64,000 bases of DNA from Bartonella sp. HY038 (GTDB lineage Bacteria > Pseudomonadota > Alphaproteobacteria > Rhizobiales > Rhizobiaceae): positions 1,240,001 to 1,304,000 of the forward strand of contig NZ_CP059725.1 of the NCBI RefSeq assembly GCF_014117425.1. The letters run 5' to 3'. Shown here piece after piece: positions 29,585 to 39,317 of the stretch. The notes beneath the pieces were generated by a model. That model searched no databases, was not told the DNA's origin, and saw nothing but the letters and a program-made list of their open reading frames with translations. Position 1 is the stretch's first letter. Every line of letters starts with the position of its first letter. The translations under genes were made by a program, and so were the position numbers.

Positions 29585-30383
29585 AACTTTTCTCCACTTC
29601 GTCGCGCAAGGATAGCCAAATTTTTCTATATAATTCCATAAAACGCGAATCGAGTTTTACTTCTGAAACATTTCGCGGCCGATCTAAGTCAATGTCGAAA
29701 CTATTAATGATATTGCTTCGTGGGCCTGCTGATAAAATAACAACTCTATCACCTAGCGCTATTGCTTCCTCGAGATCATGCGTTATCAAAATTACTGCAC
29801 GTTGTTTTTCTTGCCAAAGTCTTAAAAGCTCGTTCTGCATTAGATGGCGGGTATGAATGTCTAAGGCAGAGAATGGTTCATCCATTAGAATAACTTTGGG
29901 ATCGGTGATTAATACTTGTGCCATTTGAACACGTTTGCGTTGCCCTCCTGATAATTGGTGCGGATAACGATGTTCAAATCCTTTAAGGCCAACCTTCGCT
30001 AGCCATTGCATAGTCTTATCATGCCGCTCATTCTTCGGGACTTTACGAAAAAGTAGGCCGAGCTCAGTGTTTTCATAAGCGGTTTTCCAAGGTAAAAGTG
30101 CATCTTGCTGGAAAAGGTAACCAATTTCATTCTGTACGCCTTTAACCTTTTTATTATCAATGTGTACCGATCCTTTAGCAGCTTTTAGCAGGCCTGCAAT
30201 TGCATTTAGGATCGTACTTTTTCCGCAACCAGTTGGCCCAACAATTGCGAGAAATTCGCCGTCTTTAACACATAAGTTGACATTTTGAACCGCAACAAAA
30301 TCTCCAAAGGCCATAGTTACTTCATTTATATCCACCATTGTATTTGTGGGTATTGTTTGCGATAACTCCGTTACGGAATTCAT
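29568..30383 (-). CDS. ABC importer ATPase, NitT/TauT family
   Basis: A 271-residue ATP-binding subunit: Walker A GPTGCGKST, Q-loop FQQDALLPW, signature LSGGQRKRVQMAQ, Walker B VILMDEP and the switch segment ITHDLEEA. These match SsuB/TauB. It overlaps the upstream binding-protein gene by four bases (ATGA type), so production of the importer parts is coupled. Confidence 0.95.
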   Translation of the reverse strand: MNSVTELSQTIPTNTMVDINEVTMAFGDFVAVQNVNLCVKDGEFLAIVGPTGCGKSTILNAIAGLLKAAKGSVHIDNKKVKGVQNEIGYLFQQDALLPWKTAYENTELGLLFRKVPKNERHDKTMQWLAKVGLKGFEHRYPHQLSGGQRKRVQMAQVLITDPKVILMDEPFSALDIHTRHLMQNELLRLWQEKQRAVILITHDLEEAIALGDRVVILSAGPRSNIINSFDIDLDRPRNVSEVKLDSRFMELYRKIWLSLRDEVEKSYERHD

Positions 30384-31381
30384 TTTTTATTCCTTTCTAA
30401 TGCCTTAATCACGAATTCATCGGTGTAGGTTTTAGAAAGATCTATGTTGGTTTGCGAGACACGTGGGTTAAATGTTTTTAAAACATCTAATGGTATTTTA
30501 ATATCTGTTGGATTTATTAAACCGTCGGTCGAAAAAATTGGCCGAGCATTTTCAATAGCTTTAATAAAAGTCTCTCTGTCTCCAGCAACGAAGTCCTTAG
30601 GCATTGCATCAACGATTTCATTTGCTGTGTGATCATGCATCCAAGCCAAGGCTTCAACTGTTGCATCCGTTACCTTTTGGATGGTTTGAGGATTTTTTGT
30701 GATATAATCCTGTAATGCATAAAGGACCGATGTTGGATAAATTCCCCCATAGATGTCAATTGCGCCTTGATCTTGCCTACCATCAATAACAATGCGCCCA
30801 ACTCCCTTGGCAATTAAAAAGGTTGCAGCAGGATCGTAATTGACAAGAATATCGATTTTTTCTTGCTCCAATGCAGCAACGGCAGCTGATCCTGAGCCAA
30901 CACCAATAATTGAAACATCCTTATCGCTGAGCCCATGGCGTTTTAGATAAAAACGAATGAAAAAGTCAGATGATGATCCTGGCGCGGTAATGCCAATTTT
31001 TGAACCTTTAATGGTTGAAGGGGTTTGCGGATCAAACTTTGAGTTGTTTCCTGCTGCCATTACTAGCCCAGAATTTCGTGCCAATTGAACAAAGGCCACA
31101 ACATGCTTATTTTGTGCTTGCATTTGGATCGTATGATCATAAAATCCAACTGCAATATCTGTAGAACCTGCTACCAATGCTTGTAAGGTTTTTGATCCGC
31201 CAGAGGCAAAATTTTCAACCGTTACATCTAGACCGTGTTTTTCATATAGGCCCAATCCAACCGCCACAGGGAAGGGTAAGTTATTAAGATTGAAGGATCC
31301 TACACTTATCCTTACTTTTTCTGCAGCTGCTATATTTATAAATAGTAACGTAAAAACAGTGATTAATATCTTTTTAAGCAT
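30380..31381 (-). CDS. ABC importer substrate-binding protein, NitT/TauT family
   Basis: A 333-residue periplasmic protein with a signal peptide (about residues 1-20, ending near AAAEK) followed by the NMT1/TauA-like fold: FPVAVGLGLYEKHGLDV, the segment GGSKTLQALVAGSTDIAVG, and IGITAPGSSSDFFIRFYL. The ligand cannot be read from the sequence. First gene of the importer operon; the PrpF-family gene lies 59 bases upstream on the same strand, which suggests a shared catabolic purpose. Confidence 0.92.
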   Translation of the reverse strand: MLKKILITVFTLLFINIAAAEKVRISVGSFNLNNLPFPVAVGLGLYEKHGLDVTVENFASGGSKTLQALVAGSTDIAVGFYDHTIQMQAQNKHVVAFVQLARNSGLVMAAGNNSKFDPQTPSTIKGSKIGITAPGSSSDFFIRFYLKRHGLSDKDVSIIGVGSGSAAVAALEQEKIDILVNYDPAATFLIAKGVGRIVIDGRQDQGAIDIYGGIYPTSVLYALQDYITKNPQTIQKVTDATVEALAWMHDHTANEIVDAMPKDFVAGDRETFIKAIENARPIFSTDGLINPTDIKIPLDVLKTFNPRVSQTNIDLSKTYTDEFVIKALERNKK

Positions 31382-31440
31382 CTTTGTCCTCCAACTATAT
31401 CATTGCTCAAAATTTGTTATTTTGTATTTTTATCACTTTG

Positions 31441-32496
31441 CTACTTTAATAAAGCAGCACCTTGAAAAATCCTGCGTGTGGTTCTTAAAAGACTGACTAT
31501 ATTTCTTCCATCTCTATTTCTAATTGTTAAGGAAAGACTTCCTGAGGGATGGTCGATGATAATATCAGTAGGTGTGTTTTGCTTTCCAGAAAGCTGGCTT
31601 GCTAATGTGTTTTCTATTGTGGTTGCTACTGCAATGCCAACAGCGCCGGTTGTAGCTAGGCTTGGGTGGCATTCGTCTGGCATGAAATAGCGGGCATTAA
31701 TCGTAGATTTTTCTTTGCTAGTACTCAATAAAACAGGTTTGGGAATTACTTTATTTCGTACATCTCCTAGGCCCATTTTTAGGCCTGCTTCTTGTCTGAT
31801 TGCCGCAATCTGATCTATTAAATGCTTATTCGCGTTTAGCTCTTGAGCGGTTTCATGCGCTGTAACATTTAAGGGTGCTGGATCGATAAGCACAAGTGGT
31901 ATGGCACTATTAATGCATGTAACAGTGATGCCATTAATTACTTCTATTGTCTTTCCAGTTGGAAATAGGCTGGTAAAATCGCCATTAGCAGAATTCAGAA
32001 AGTTAAGATAAATACCAGCCCCTGTTCCTGGTACTCCATCTATCGCGCTTGTACCATTATAACAAACAGCATTGCCAACAACCGGTACTTCTGCTTCAAT
32101 GATTTCACCTGTATTAATATTATGGATCTTTACGAAAGTTACAGGCTCTGTTGGGTAAACTAGCCCTGCTTCAATTGCAAAAGGACCAACAGCAGATAAC
32201 ATATTTCCGCAATTAGGGCTTGTGTCGACAATGCCTTCTAGATTACGTATTTGGGCAAATAAGTAATCGACATCTGCATTAGGTACTGTTGCTGGGCCCA
32301 CTATAGCAACCTTATTGGTAACTGGGTTTCCACCACCAATACCATCAATTTGCAACGGATGTCCTGCTCCCATAATTGATAATAAGATATTATCGCGTTG
32401 GCTAACTTGTTTTGGAAGGTCTGACGCTAGAAAGAATGGTCCGCGTGATGTACCACCACGCATAATAACACAAGGTATATATTTAAGATCATTCAT
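31441..32496 (-). CDS. PrpF-family isomerase, GalD-like (4-oxalomesaconate tautomerase)
   Basis: A 351-residue member of the PrpF/diaminopimelate-epimerase-fold family. The start KYIPCVIMRGGTSRGPFFLASDLP is typical of GalD/PrpF enzymes. The central DTSPNCGNML holds the conserved cysteine, and the ending KQ-like basic tail is ordinary. GalD isomerises 4-oxalomesaconate in gallate and protocatechuate 4,5-cleavage; PrpF isomerises aconitate. The exact substrate here is unknown. The start is set at 32496, where GGGAGAG stands five bases upstream, not at the upstream in-frame ATG (32577). A LysR regulator is divergent. Confidence 0.88.
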   Translation of the reverse strand: MNDLKYIPCVIMRGGTSRGPFFLASDLPKQVSQRDNILLSIMGAGHPLQIDGIGGGNPVTNKVAIVGPATVPNADVDYLFAQIRNLEGIVDTSPNCGNMLSAVGPFAIEAGLVYPTEPVTFVKIHNINTGEIIEAEVPVVGNAVCYNGTSAIDGVPGTGAGIYLNFLNSANGDFTSLFPTGKTIEVINGITVTCINSAIPLVLIDPAPLNVTAHETAQELNANKHLIDQIAAIRQEAGLKMGLGDVRNKVIPKPVLLSTSKEKSTINARYFMPDECHPSLATTGAVGIAVATTIENTLASQLSGKQNTPTDIIIDHPSGSLSLTIRNRDGRNIVSLLRTTRRIFQGAALLK

Positions 32497-32571
32497 GAAT
32501 CTCTCCCATAACATAAATGAAGTCGGTATTGCCCAGAGATAAGTCCCTAAAAATTCGACGGACAAATAAAC

Positions 32572-32588
32572 TCCCAATTAGATTGGGA
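32572..32588. promoter_or_regulatory. Palindrome between prpF-like and lysR genes
   Basis: TCCCAAT (32572-32578) and ATTGGGA (32582-32588) are perfect arms around TAG, within the 231-base divergent spacer. It fits a LysR-type regulator site by place and form, but the T-N11-A core was not verified for this family. Confidence 0.45.
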
Positions 32589-32727
32589 ACTCCTCAAGTT
32601 ATGAATTAGTCGTATAATCAACTTACCTTTCCAGATATGTTTATCTTGCATTAATTCTAACTATTAATTTATAATACACATTTTGATTGATTTAAAAAAT
32701 GCAATTTTAGGGGGTAATTAATAACCA

Positions 32728-33621
32728 ATGAGCATAAATTGCGAAATCTTAGATCTTAGAGCGTTTTTAACAATTGTCGAGCTTACGAGCTTTAACCGTG
32801 CGGCGGAGGTTTTGCATATATCGCAACCAGCATTAAGCCGGCGTATGCAAAAACTTGAGGAAATAATTGGTGCACCGCTATTGGAGCGAACAACGCGCCA
32901 TGTTGGTCCGACCGCATTAGGCAATGAATTATTACCCTTGGTCCGCCGCTTAATTGAGGAGTTCGATGGTTCTTTATTCGCTGCTCGCGATAAAGGGGTA
33001 AAAGCTACTGGCTTAGTAACAATTGCCTGCTTGCCAACTGCTGCATTTTATTTTTTACCGCGTATAATTAGCCGCTTTAGTTTGCAATATCCTGAAATAC
33101 GTTTTCGTATCCTTGATTTGACAGCAACTGATGGCCTTCAAGCGGTGAATCGAGGGGAGGTTGAGTTTGGTATTAATATTATAAGTGGGATAGATAGCGA
33201 ATTAGCATTTGAGCCGCTCATGGAAGATAAATTTGTGCTTGCGGTAAAGCGCGATCATCCTTTAGCCAAAAAGGAGGTCGTTTTATGGGAAGATTTAAAA
33301 CTTTATTCGCTGATAACCGTTCATAATTCAAGCGCAAATCGCATTTTGCTAGACGCAGCATTGGCCAAAGAAAATATAAAAATTAACTGGCGCTATGAAG
33401 TTACACATCTATCTACTTCACTTGGCTTCGTGGAAGCTGGTCTTGGCATATCAGTTCTACCGCAAATGGCAACACCGCAAGGGGAACACCCATTTTTAGT
33501 AACACGACCGATAGTTAATCCCACAGTATCAAGAATGATTGGTGTAGTGAAAAGACGAGGATCAATTTTATCACCTGCCGCCCAACATTTCTACGATATG
33601 CTTATAAATGAATGGAAATAG
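32728..33621 (+). CDS. LysR-family transcription regulator
   Basis: A 297-residue LysR regulator: N-terminal helix-turn-helix (DLRAFLTIVELTSFNRAAEV, then SQPALSRRMQKLE, about residues 8-65) and a C-terminal effector-binding domain of the periplasmic-binding-protein type from about residue 90. It is divergent from the PrpF-family gene, the usual arrangement for a LysR activator and its target. It likely controls the prpF-like gene and perhaps the importer. The ATG at 32728 has GGGGGT about 11 bases upstream. Confidence 0.94.
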   Translation: MSINCEILDLRAFLTIVELTSFNRAAEVLHISQPALSRRMQKLEEIIGAPLLERTTRHVGPTALGNELLPLVRRLIEEFDGSLFAARDKGVKATGLVTIACLPTAAFYFLPRIISRFSLQYPEIRFRILDLTATDGLQAVNRGEVEFGINIISGIDSELAFEPLMEDKFVLAVKRDHPLAKKEVVLWEDLKLYSLITVHNSSANRILLDAALAKENIKINWRYEVTHLSTSLGFVEAGLGISVLPQMATPQGEHPFLVTRPIVNPTVSRMIGVVKRRGSILSPAAQHFYDMLINEWK

Positions 33622-33665
33622 AATTCTCGTATGTTGCGATCAAAAATCTATAAGTGATTATAAAT

Positions 33666-34484
33666 TTAATGGTCAGCAATATTGACTGAGCCGGAGATTG
33701 TTCCATTTCCATCATTTGCAATAAAGTGGACTTTTTGCCCTTTATCAAGCTTGCCAGATAATATTGGGGCGGAAAAGATAATTTTATTTGGCTCTTGCTG
33801 AATGAGTTTTGCAATGCCCAATTGTGCCTTATCTGAGGCTAAAAATAATTCAGCAATTTTACTTTGATGGGGTAGGTGTAAGACAACTTCGATATATTTA
33901 TCATGCAGCTTTGGTTCTTCTACATAAAATGTGTCACTAGCTTGTTGCGGTAACGTATTTAACGCAGTCTGAATTTTTAACTTGCTAACAAAATTATTAG
34001 TCGGTTTACTATTAAGTAAAAAAGGAACATCAACCGGTACGCAAATAGTATTACAAATTCCAATTAATAAATTTCCTTTTAAATTAACGCTTGCAATATC
34101 GCTGGCAGCGATACGGAAAAGAATTTGCGCATGGTCTTTATAGATATATGCCCAATCTTTTCCTTCTTGTAATAAATGAGGAGCTGTAAATAATAACGTA
34201 TTTTTAATACCGTTTTCTATTTGTAAATTGGGTGACAAACCAGAGTTACCAGAATTTTCCCAGTAAGTTTTCCAGTCAGGCTGTAGCTTTACATCAATAA
34301 GCCCATAACGCCATTGGGGCTCATTATTTAGTACTTCATTGTTAAATATAATGGAAATATCGGCGCCTTCCATCTTGGTGTGATTAACGGATTGGGCCTG
34401 TGAAATTGTTAATGAAAAAAAATAACAGATTGCTGTAATAATTTGTAATGCAATAGCTTTTTTGTAATAGCAAAATTTACCCAT
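33666..34484 (-). CDS. Exported DsbD N-terminal-domain protein
   Basis: A 272-residue protein with a signal peptide (about residues 1-30, ending near SQAQ) and a DsbD_N-like beta domain: QWRYGLIDVKLQPDWKTYW, the segment NSGLSPNL, a hydrophobic core, then GICNTICVPVDVPF with a Cys pair separated by three residues. The membrane and thioredoxin parts of full DsbD are absent. Free-standing proteins of this kind are common in rhizobia and may pass electrons to periplasmic thiols, but the role is unproved. Confidence 0.8.
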   Translation of the reverse strand: MGKFCYYKKAIALQIITAICYFFSLTISQAQSVNHTKMEGADISIIFNNEVLNNEPQWRYGLIDVKLQPDWKTYWENSGNSGLSPNLQIENGIKNTLLFTAPHLLQEGKDWAYIYKDHAQILFRIAASDIASVNLKGNLLIGICNTICVPVDVPFLLNSKPTNNFVSKLKIQTALNTLPQQASDTFYVEEPKLHDKYIEVVLHLPHQSKIAELFLASDKAQLGIAKLIQQEPNKIIFSAPILSGKLDKGQKVHFIANDGNGTISGSVNIADH

Positions 34485-34650
34485 TTCAAAGCCTTTTAAA
34501 TATATTTAAAGTGTGTTGGCGCTGTTATTTACTACTTTTTTATTTTGTTAAATAGAATGCTAACTACAAAAATAGGGCGAATTTACGAAAAATACTCTAT
34601 TGAGCCTAGATTTTGGCTGATAAATATATTTACCAATGTGCCAATAAAAT

Positions 34651-34681
34651 AAGCGGAACAAGTAGTAAACTTATTCCGCTT
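34651..34681 (-). terminator. tsf terminator
   Basis: On the minus strand AAGCGGAATAAG pairs with CTTGTTCCGCTT (one G-U) around a seven-base loop, followed by ATTTTATT. It lies 39 bases past the tsf stop. Confidence 0.8.
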
Positions 34682-34719
34682 AATTAGTTTATTCAGTTAA
34701 AACCGGTTGCTAAAGCTAA

Positions 34720-35643
34720 TTAGCTTTTTGCAACTGCAGCAACTTCAGCCGCAAAGTCAGTTTCTTCTTTTTCAATGCCATCACCAAGAGCAAAGCGAAC
34801 ATAGCTTACAAGCTTGACTGGTGCGCCAATTTCTTTTTCTGCTTCTTTTAATGCTGCTTCAACGGTGATGTCAGGATTGATAACAAAAGCTTGTGAAAGA
34901 AGAACAACTTCTTCAAAGAATTTGCGCATACGGCCTTCAACCATCTTTTCGATGATGTTTTCTGGCTTGCCTGATTGACGAGCTTGTTCAGAAAATACTG
35001 ATTTTTCGCGCTCAATAGCACCGGCATCAACTTCGTCTGAAGTTAAAGCAAGTGGATTGGTTGCAGCAATATGCATAGCAATCTGACGGCCAACTGCTTG
35101 TGCCTTGGTTGCATCGCCATCGGTTTCAATAGCAACGAGAACACCCAATTTGCCAAGACCATCGGCAACAGCATTATGGATATAGGTTGCAACAACACCC
35201 TTATCAACCGAAAGCTTAGCAGCGCGGCGCAAATTCATGTTTTCGCCAATGGTTGCGATTGAATCCTTAATAGTGTCAGCAACAGTTTTGCTTGAGCCAG
35301 GATAGATTGAATCGGCAACAGCTTCAACTGAACCATCAGTTGAAAGGGCTGCTTGCGCTACACCATTTACAAGTGCTTGGAATGCATCATTACGTGCAAC
35401 GAAATCGGTTTCAGAATTTACTTCAACCAAAACAGCAGTATTGCCATTTGATGCAATACCAATCAAACCTTCAGCTGCAGTACGACCAGCCTTCTTGTCT
35501 GCCTTAGCAATACCCTTAGCGCGAAGCCAATCAACGGCTGCTTCCATGTCGCCATCTGTTGCAGCAAGAGCGGCTTTACAATCCATCATGCCGGCGCCGG
35601 TTAATTCGCGAAGTTCTTTAACTTGAGATGCGGAAATGCTCAT
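34720..35643 (-). CDS. tsf: Elongation factor Ts
   Basis: EF-Ts exchanges GDP on EF-Tu. The 307-residue protein starts [20 protein letters not shown] and continues DCKAAL; the TDFVARND segment that touches EF-Tu is present. The start is at 35643 with AGAGG upstream, although the frame stays open farther upstream. It follows rpsB, and a hairpin lies in the 113-base spacer between them. Confidence 0.97.
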   Translation of the reverse strand: MSISASQVKELRELTGAGMMDCKAALAATDGDMEAAVDWLRAKGIAKADKKAGRTAAEGLIGIASNGNTAVLVEVNSETDFVARNDAFQALVNGVAQAALSTDGSVEAVADSIYPGSSKTVADTIKDSIATIGENMNLRRAAKLSVDKGVVATYIHNAVADGLGKLGVLVAIETDGDATKAQAVGRQIAMHIAATNPLALTSDEVDAGAIEREKSVFSEQARQSGKPENIIEKMVEGRMRKFFEEVVLLSQAFVINPDITVEAALKEAEKEIGAPVKLVSYVRFALGDGIEKEETDFAAEVAAVAKS

Positions 35644-35670
35644 TTTAGCCTCTTTGTTAAAAATAACGAA

Positions 35671-35702
35671 GCGTGCTTGATGACCTTTCGGCTCACGCAC
35701 GC
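35671..35702 (-). terminator. Hairpin between rpsB and tsf (attenuator-like)
   Basis: On the minus strand an outer stem GCGTGC/GCACGC encloses a second stem with TGA-CC/GG-TCA and a GAAA loop. A T-rich tail TTATTTTT follows. It sits between rpsB and tsf and could lower tsf relative to rpsB by partial termination, as known for the E. coli pair. Confidence 0.6.
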
Positions 35703-35756
35703 CCGCTAATAATTTAAATTTCAAATATTAGCCTAAATTGGCTGACATTTGTTGTC

Positions 35757-36527
35757 TTAGTTAGAAGCTACAGCTTCTTCAACATTTGTGTCGATTGGTG
35801 CTTCAACTTGTGCACCAATGTCAATGCCGTTTGCGCCATGTTGACGCGCAATGCCATCAAGGGCTGCACGAGCAACAAGATCAGAATAAAGCGAAATTGC
35901 GCGAGCTGCGTCATCGTTACCTGGAATTGGATAGTCGATATTGTCTGGATCACAATTGGTATCAACGACAGCGATAACTGGAATACCAAGACGCTTTGCT
36001 TCTTGAATAGCAATTGCTTCTTTATTGGTGTCAATAATGAACATTAAGTCAGGAACCGAACCCATATCCTTAATACCACCAAGGGCGCGATCCAATTTTT
36101 CACGCTCACGTTCAAGGTTTAGGCGTTCCTTCTTGGTGAAGCCTTGGCCTTCATTGGTCAAAATTTCATCCAATTTACGAAGACGCTGAATTGAATTAGA
36201 AATAGTTTTCCAGTTGGTGAGCATGCCGCCGAGCCAACGAGCATTAACATAATACTGAGCAGAACGATCAGCAGCATCAGCAATAATTTCTGAAGCTTGA
36301 CGCTTTGTACCAACGAAAAGAACGCGACCACCACGAGCTACTGTATCTGAAATCACCTGCAAAGCGCGGTGCAACATAGGTACAGTCTGTGAAAGATCGA
36401 TAATATGAACATTATTGCGCTCGCCATAGATATAGGGAGCCATCTTTGGGTTCCAACGATGTGTTTGGTGACCAAAGTGAACACCAGCTTCAAGTAGTTG
36501 GCGCATTGAAAAATCAGGCACTGACAT
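35757..36527 (-). CDS. rpsB: 30S ribosomal protein S2
   Basis: S2 of the small ribosomal subunit. The 256-residue protein shows the signatures [45 protein letters not shown] and the segment [19 protein letters not shown] precedes the ATG at 36527. A branched leader structure lies immediately upstream (36558-36623), suggesting control by translation feedback. Confidence 0.98.
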   Translation of the reverse strand: MSVPDFSMRQLLEAGVHFGHQTHRWNPKMAPYIYGERNNVHIIDLSQTVPMLHRALQVISDTVARGGRVLFVGTKRQASEIIADAADRSAQYYVNARWLGGMLTNWKTISNSIQRLRKLDEILTNEGQGFTKKERLNLEREREKLDRALGGIKDMGSVPDLMFIIDTNKEAIAIQEAKRLGIPVIAVVDTNCDPDNIDYPIPGNDDAARAISLYSDLVARAALDGIARQHGANGIDIGAQVEAPIDTNVEEAVASN

Positions 36528-36557
36528 TTTAATTTCCTTAATTTCCGGTTATACCTT

Positions 36558-36623
36558 CACGAAATGAGGCAAATCTGCCACCGGCGGACCCGCTAGTAAT
36601 CTTAGCTTGGCCCATATCTCGTG
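36558..36623 (-). ncRNA. Candidate structured leader RNA of rpsB
   Basis: On the minus strand CACGAGAT (36623-36616) pairs with ATTTCGTG (36565-36558), one G-U, closing a loop that contains two further hairpins: CTAAG...CTAGC region (GCTA 36592-36595 with TAGC 36603-36606) and GGCA/TGCC (36568-36571 with 36576-36579). A short CCGCCGG-rich stretch lies between. The closing stem ends 30 bases before the rpsB ATG. S2 leaders regulated by S2 itself are known in several bacterial groups; membership here is inference. Confidence 0.5.
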
Positions 36624-36762
36624 TGTGGAATAGCTTGCCTTTATAGGACTAAAGACAAAAATGCAAGCTACCATTAGTAATTTGTTGTCGAATTCCATAT
36701 TTTTCATGAAATAGACTATTAAGATGTAACTTATATGACGTATCGAAGCGATAATAATTTTC

Positions 36763-37599
36763 CTACTTTGCGCTACAGTCAATATCGCCCTTATCAAGCA
36801 ATTCAATTTTAATGAGCTTCCCTTTGATGGAAAAATCGCCATAATCCATGATGAGGTCGCGCGTTACGCCATTCTTATATAATAAAAAACTAGTGCGGTA
36901 AGTTGGAAGACCATCTTGACTACTACTATCATCAAAATATGAGATATTGATGGGCCAAGTCGGCTCTTCTCCCAATTTACCCATAATTTTGGTCTCTTCA
37001 TTTGGTTGGGCGGCTATCTCTTTGCCAATCACCACATTAGTAGGTGTTATTTTATCGGCATCTTCTGAGCCATCGAAGATATTGGTATTAAAAATGTAAT
37101 TTTTATTCAAAGCATGATTAATAATTTCGATGGTATGTTCAGTTGGGAAGATTGCCTTTTTTAATTGATGGTTTGCAACTTCTGGTTTTGTAATGTCAAC
37201 TTTCAAGCCGTCCTCTTCAAGCTCAGCGCTGCCGTCTACTTCCTTGGTTAGCTCTTGGTCGGTAAAGCTTTTGCTTCTAAAACTAAATTTTTTGCCATCA
37301 CCGCTTTCGATGGTTGTTACTTGTTGGTCACTCATACGCTGTGGCAACTCACTTAAGTCAACTTTGCTGACAAAGCGAAATTTAGTTGTAAAGCCTTTGC
37401 ATTTGTTGCCAGTAAATTCATAGACCATACGTCCGGAAAACCCAGTAATTCCAGATTTGTCACTGGCGTTATCTAGCTGTAATTCATATACGCCACGATA
37501 GGGAGCAAGTTCGTCTATGGTGGTTGCGAAGCTGTATGAGGGGGGGATCAATGAGTATAAGCCGATTGTTAAAAGTATTGGTCTGATAAAGCGGTACAT
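36763..37599 (-). CDS. eipB: EipB-family envelope integrity protein (DUF1849)
   Basis: A 278-residue periplasmic protein. After a signal peptide (about residues 1-28, ending SYSFA) comes the family pattern LAPYRGVYELQL, the segment SGITGFSGRMVYEF, CKGFTTKFRF and a terminal DIDCSAK, so the two cysteines (in NKCKG and DIDC) can form the disulfide known in Brucella EipB. EipB is a beta-spiral protein needed for envelope integrity and beta-lactam resistance in Brucella. The start at 37599 has GGAG upstream; the frame runs open 13 codons farther. Downstream gene is rpsB on the same strand after the leader region. Confidence 0.88.
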   Translation of the reverse strand: MYRFIRPILLTIGLYSLIPPSYSFATTIDELAPYRGVYELQLDNASDKSGITGFSGRMVYEFTGNKCKGFTTKFRFVSKVDLSELPQRMSDQQVTTIESGDGKKFSFRSKSFTDQELTKEVDGSAELEEDGLKVDITKPEVANHQLKKAIFPTEHTIEIINHALNKNYIFNTNIFDGSEDADKITPTNVVIGKEIAAQPNEETKIMGKLGEEPTWPINISYFDDSSSQDGLPTYRTSFLLYKNGVTRDLIMDYGDFSIKGKLIKIELLDKGDIDCSAK

Positions 37600-37738
37600 A
37601 GGCCTACTCCTAATTAGAAAATATCTGCATTTACCCATATAATATCTAACCGATAAGTGGTGATATAATTATCTTGACACTATCCCTAAAAGGTAAATGA
37701 ATTTCGATGTTGTAGAATTTTGTTATAAATTAGAAAAA

Positions 37739-37779
37739 CCGTACATTGATAAACCCTTTATAGCGTTTTCAATATACGG
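37739..37779 (-). terminator. clpX terminator
   Basis: On the minus strand CCGTATATTGA pairs with TCAATGTACGG (one G-U) over a 19-base loop and is followed by TTTTTC. It lies 45 bases past the clpX stop. Confidence 0.7.
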
Positions 37780-37823
37780 CTTTATAATTTTTTGCCTAAA
37801 ATAAAGATGTTTAATAACTATTT

Positions 37824-39098
37824 TCAGGCCGTTGCATTTTCTTTTTCTACCTTGCGGTCTGCATAAATATAAAGTGGCCGAGCTTCACCAGTTACGACGT
37901 CACCAGAAATAACGACTTCGCGCACACCTTCCAGTGTGGGTAATTCGAACATAGTATCAAGTAGAATTTTTTCCATAATCGAGCGCAAGCCGCGAGCACC
38001 AGTTTTACGTTCAATCGCCTTATTAGCAATAGCCCGCAATGCATCATCGTGAAAAGTCAATTCAACGTCTTCCATTTCAAAAAGGCGTTTATATTGTTTC
38101 ACAAGCGCATTTTTAGGCTCTGATAGGATGCGAACTAAAGCATCGATATCAAGATCTTCCAAAGTTGCAATTACAGGAAGACGACCGATAAATTCAGGAA
38201 TTAAGCCAAATTTTAGCAAATCTTCTGGCTCAAGTTCGTGGAAAATCTCACCAAGCCGGCGATCATCAGGCCCTGAAACATTGGCTGCAAAACCGATAGA
38301 TGTTTTTGCACCGCGTTCAGAAATAATCTTGTCAAGACCCGCAAAAGCACCGCCACAAATGAATAGAATATTGGTTGTATCCACCTGCAAAAACTCTTGT
38401 TGTGGGTGTTTGCGTCCGCCTTGCGGTGGGACAGATGCAACAGTACCTTCCATAATTTTTAGAAGTGCCTGCTGTACGCCTTCACCAGAAACATCGCGGG
38501 TGATTGAAGGGTTATCTGCCTTGCGGCTAATTTTATCCACTTCATCAATATAGACAATACCGCGTTGAGCGCGTTCAACATTGTAATCTGCCGATTGCAA
38601 TAGTTTTAGAATAATATTCTCAACGTCTTCACCAACATAACCAGCCTCGGTCAAAGTTGTCGCATCTGCCATTGTAAAAGGCACATCAATAATGCGAGCA
38701 AGAGTTTGGGCAAGATAGGTTTTACCGCAACCAGTTGGCCCAACAAGCATAATATTAGATTTTGCAAGCTCAATATCTGAGTTCTTGGATTGGTGAGCAA
38801 GGCGCTTATAGTGGTTGTGCACTGCTACTGCTAAAACGCGTTTTGCATAGGATTGACCAATGACATATTCATCAAGAACGACCATTATTTCTTGAGGGGT
38901 TGGAACGCCATCAGTTGCGCGCACAGAGGAAGATTTATTCTCCTCGCGAATAATATCCATGCACAATTCAACGCATTCATCACAGATAAATACGGTTGGC
39001 CCAGCAATTAATTTGCGAACTTCGTGCTGGCTTTTTCCGCAAAATGAGCAATAAAGCGTATTCTTGGATTCGCCGCCGGTGTTTCCAACTTTGCTCAT
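37824..39098 (-). CDS. clpX: ATP-dependent Clp protease ATPase ClpX
   Basis: ClpX unfolds substrates and feeds them to ClpP. The 424-residue protein has the N-terminal zinc-binding domain (CSFCGKSQ and the segment ICDECVELC), Walker A GPTGCGKT, the segment [16 protein letters not shown] with the pore-loop region, Walker B region [10 protein letters not shown], and a C-terminal sensor with [10 protein letters not shown]. The start is at the ATG at 39098 with AGGAAA upstream, rather than the GTG one codon earlier. It follows clpP by about 220 bases on the same strand. Confidence 0.98.
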   Translation of the reverse strand: MSKVGNTGGESKNTLYCSFCGKSQHEVRKLIAGPTVFICDECVELCMDIIREENKSSSVRATDGVPTPQEIMVVLDEYVIGQSYAKRVLAVAVHNHYKRLAHQSKNSDIELAKSNIMLVGPTGCGKTYLAQTLARIIDVPFTMADATTLTEAGYVGEDVENIILKLLQSADYNVERAQRGIVYIDEVDKISRKADNPSITRDVSGEGVQQALLKIMEGTVASVPPQGGRKHPQQEFLQVDTTNILFICGGAFAGLDKIISERGAKTSIGFAANVSGPDDRRLGEIFHELEPEDLLKFGLIPEFIGRLPVIATLEDLDIDALVRILSEPKNALVKQYKRLFEMEDVELTFHDDALRAIANKAIERKTGARGLRSIMEKILLDTMFELPTLEGVREVVISGDVVTGEARPLYIYADRKVEKENATA

Positions 39099-39317
39099 CA
39101 CTGTTTCCTTTCATACAGATATTATACGGGTTTATAATATCTGTTATTTAATTCTGCCTAAGCAAGATATCTAAGTCCAATAAGGCTAGATATCTTTTTC
39201 CCCTTTAAGTCATATTTCCAGTTTTGGGTGCAAATATTTATTAAGCAAATATTATACACCTAAAAAGCATTTTTATAAATCTTTAATCGATAATCAGATC
39301 GGATCTCGTTAAGAATT

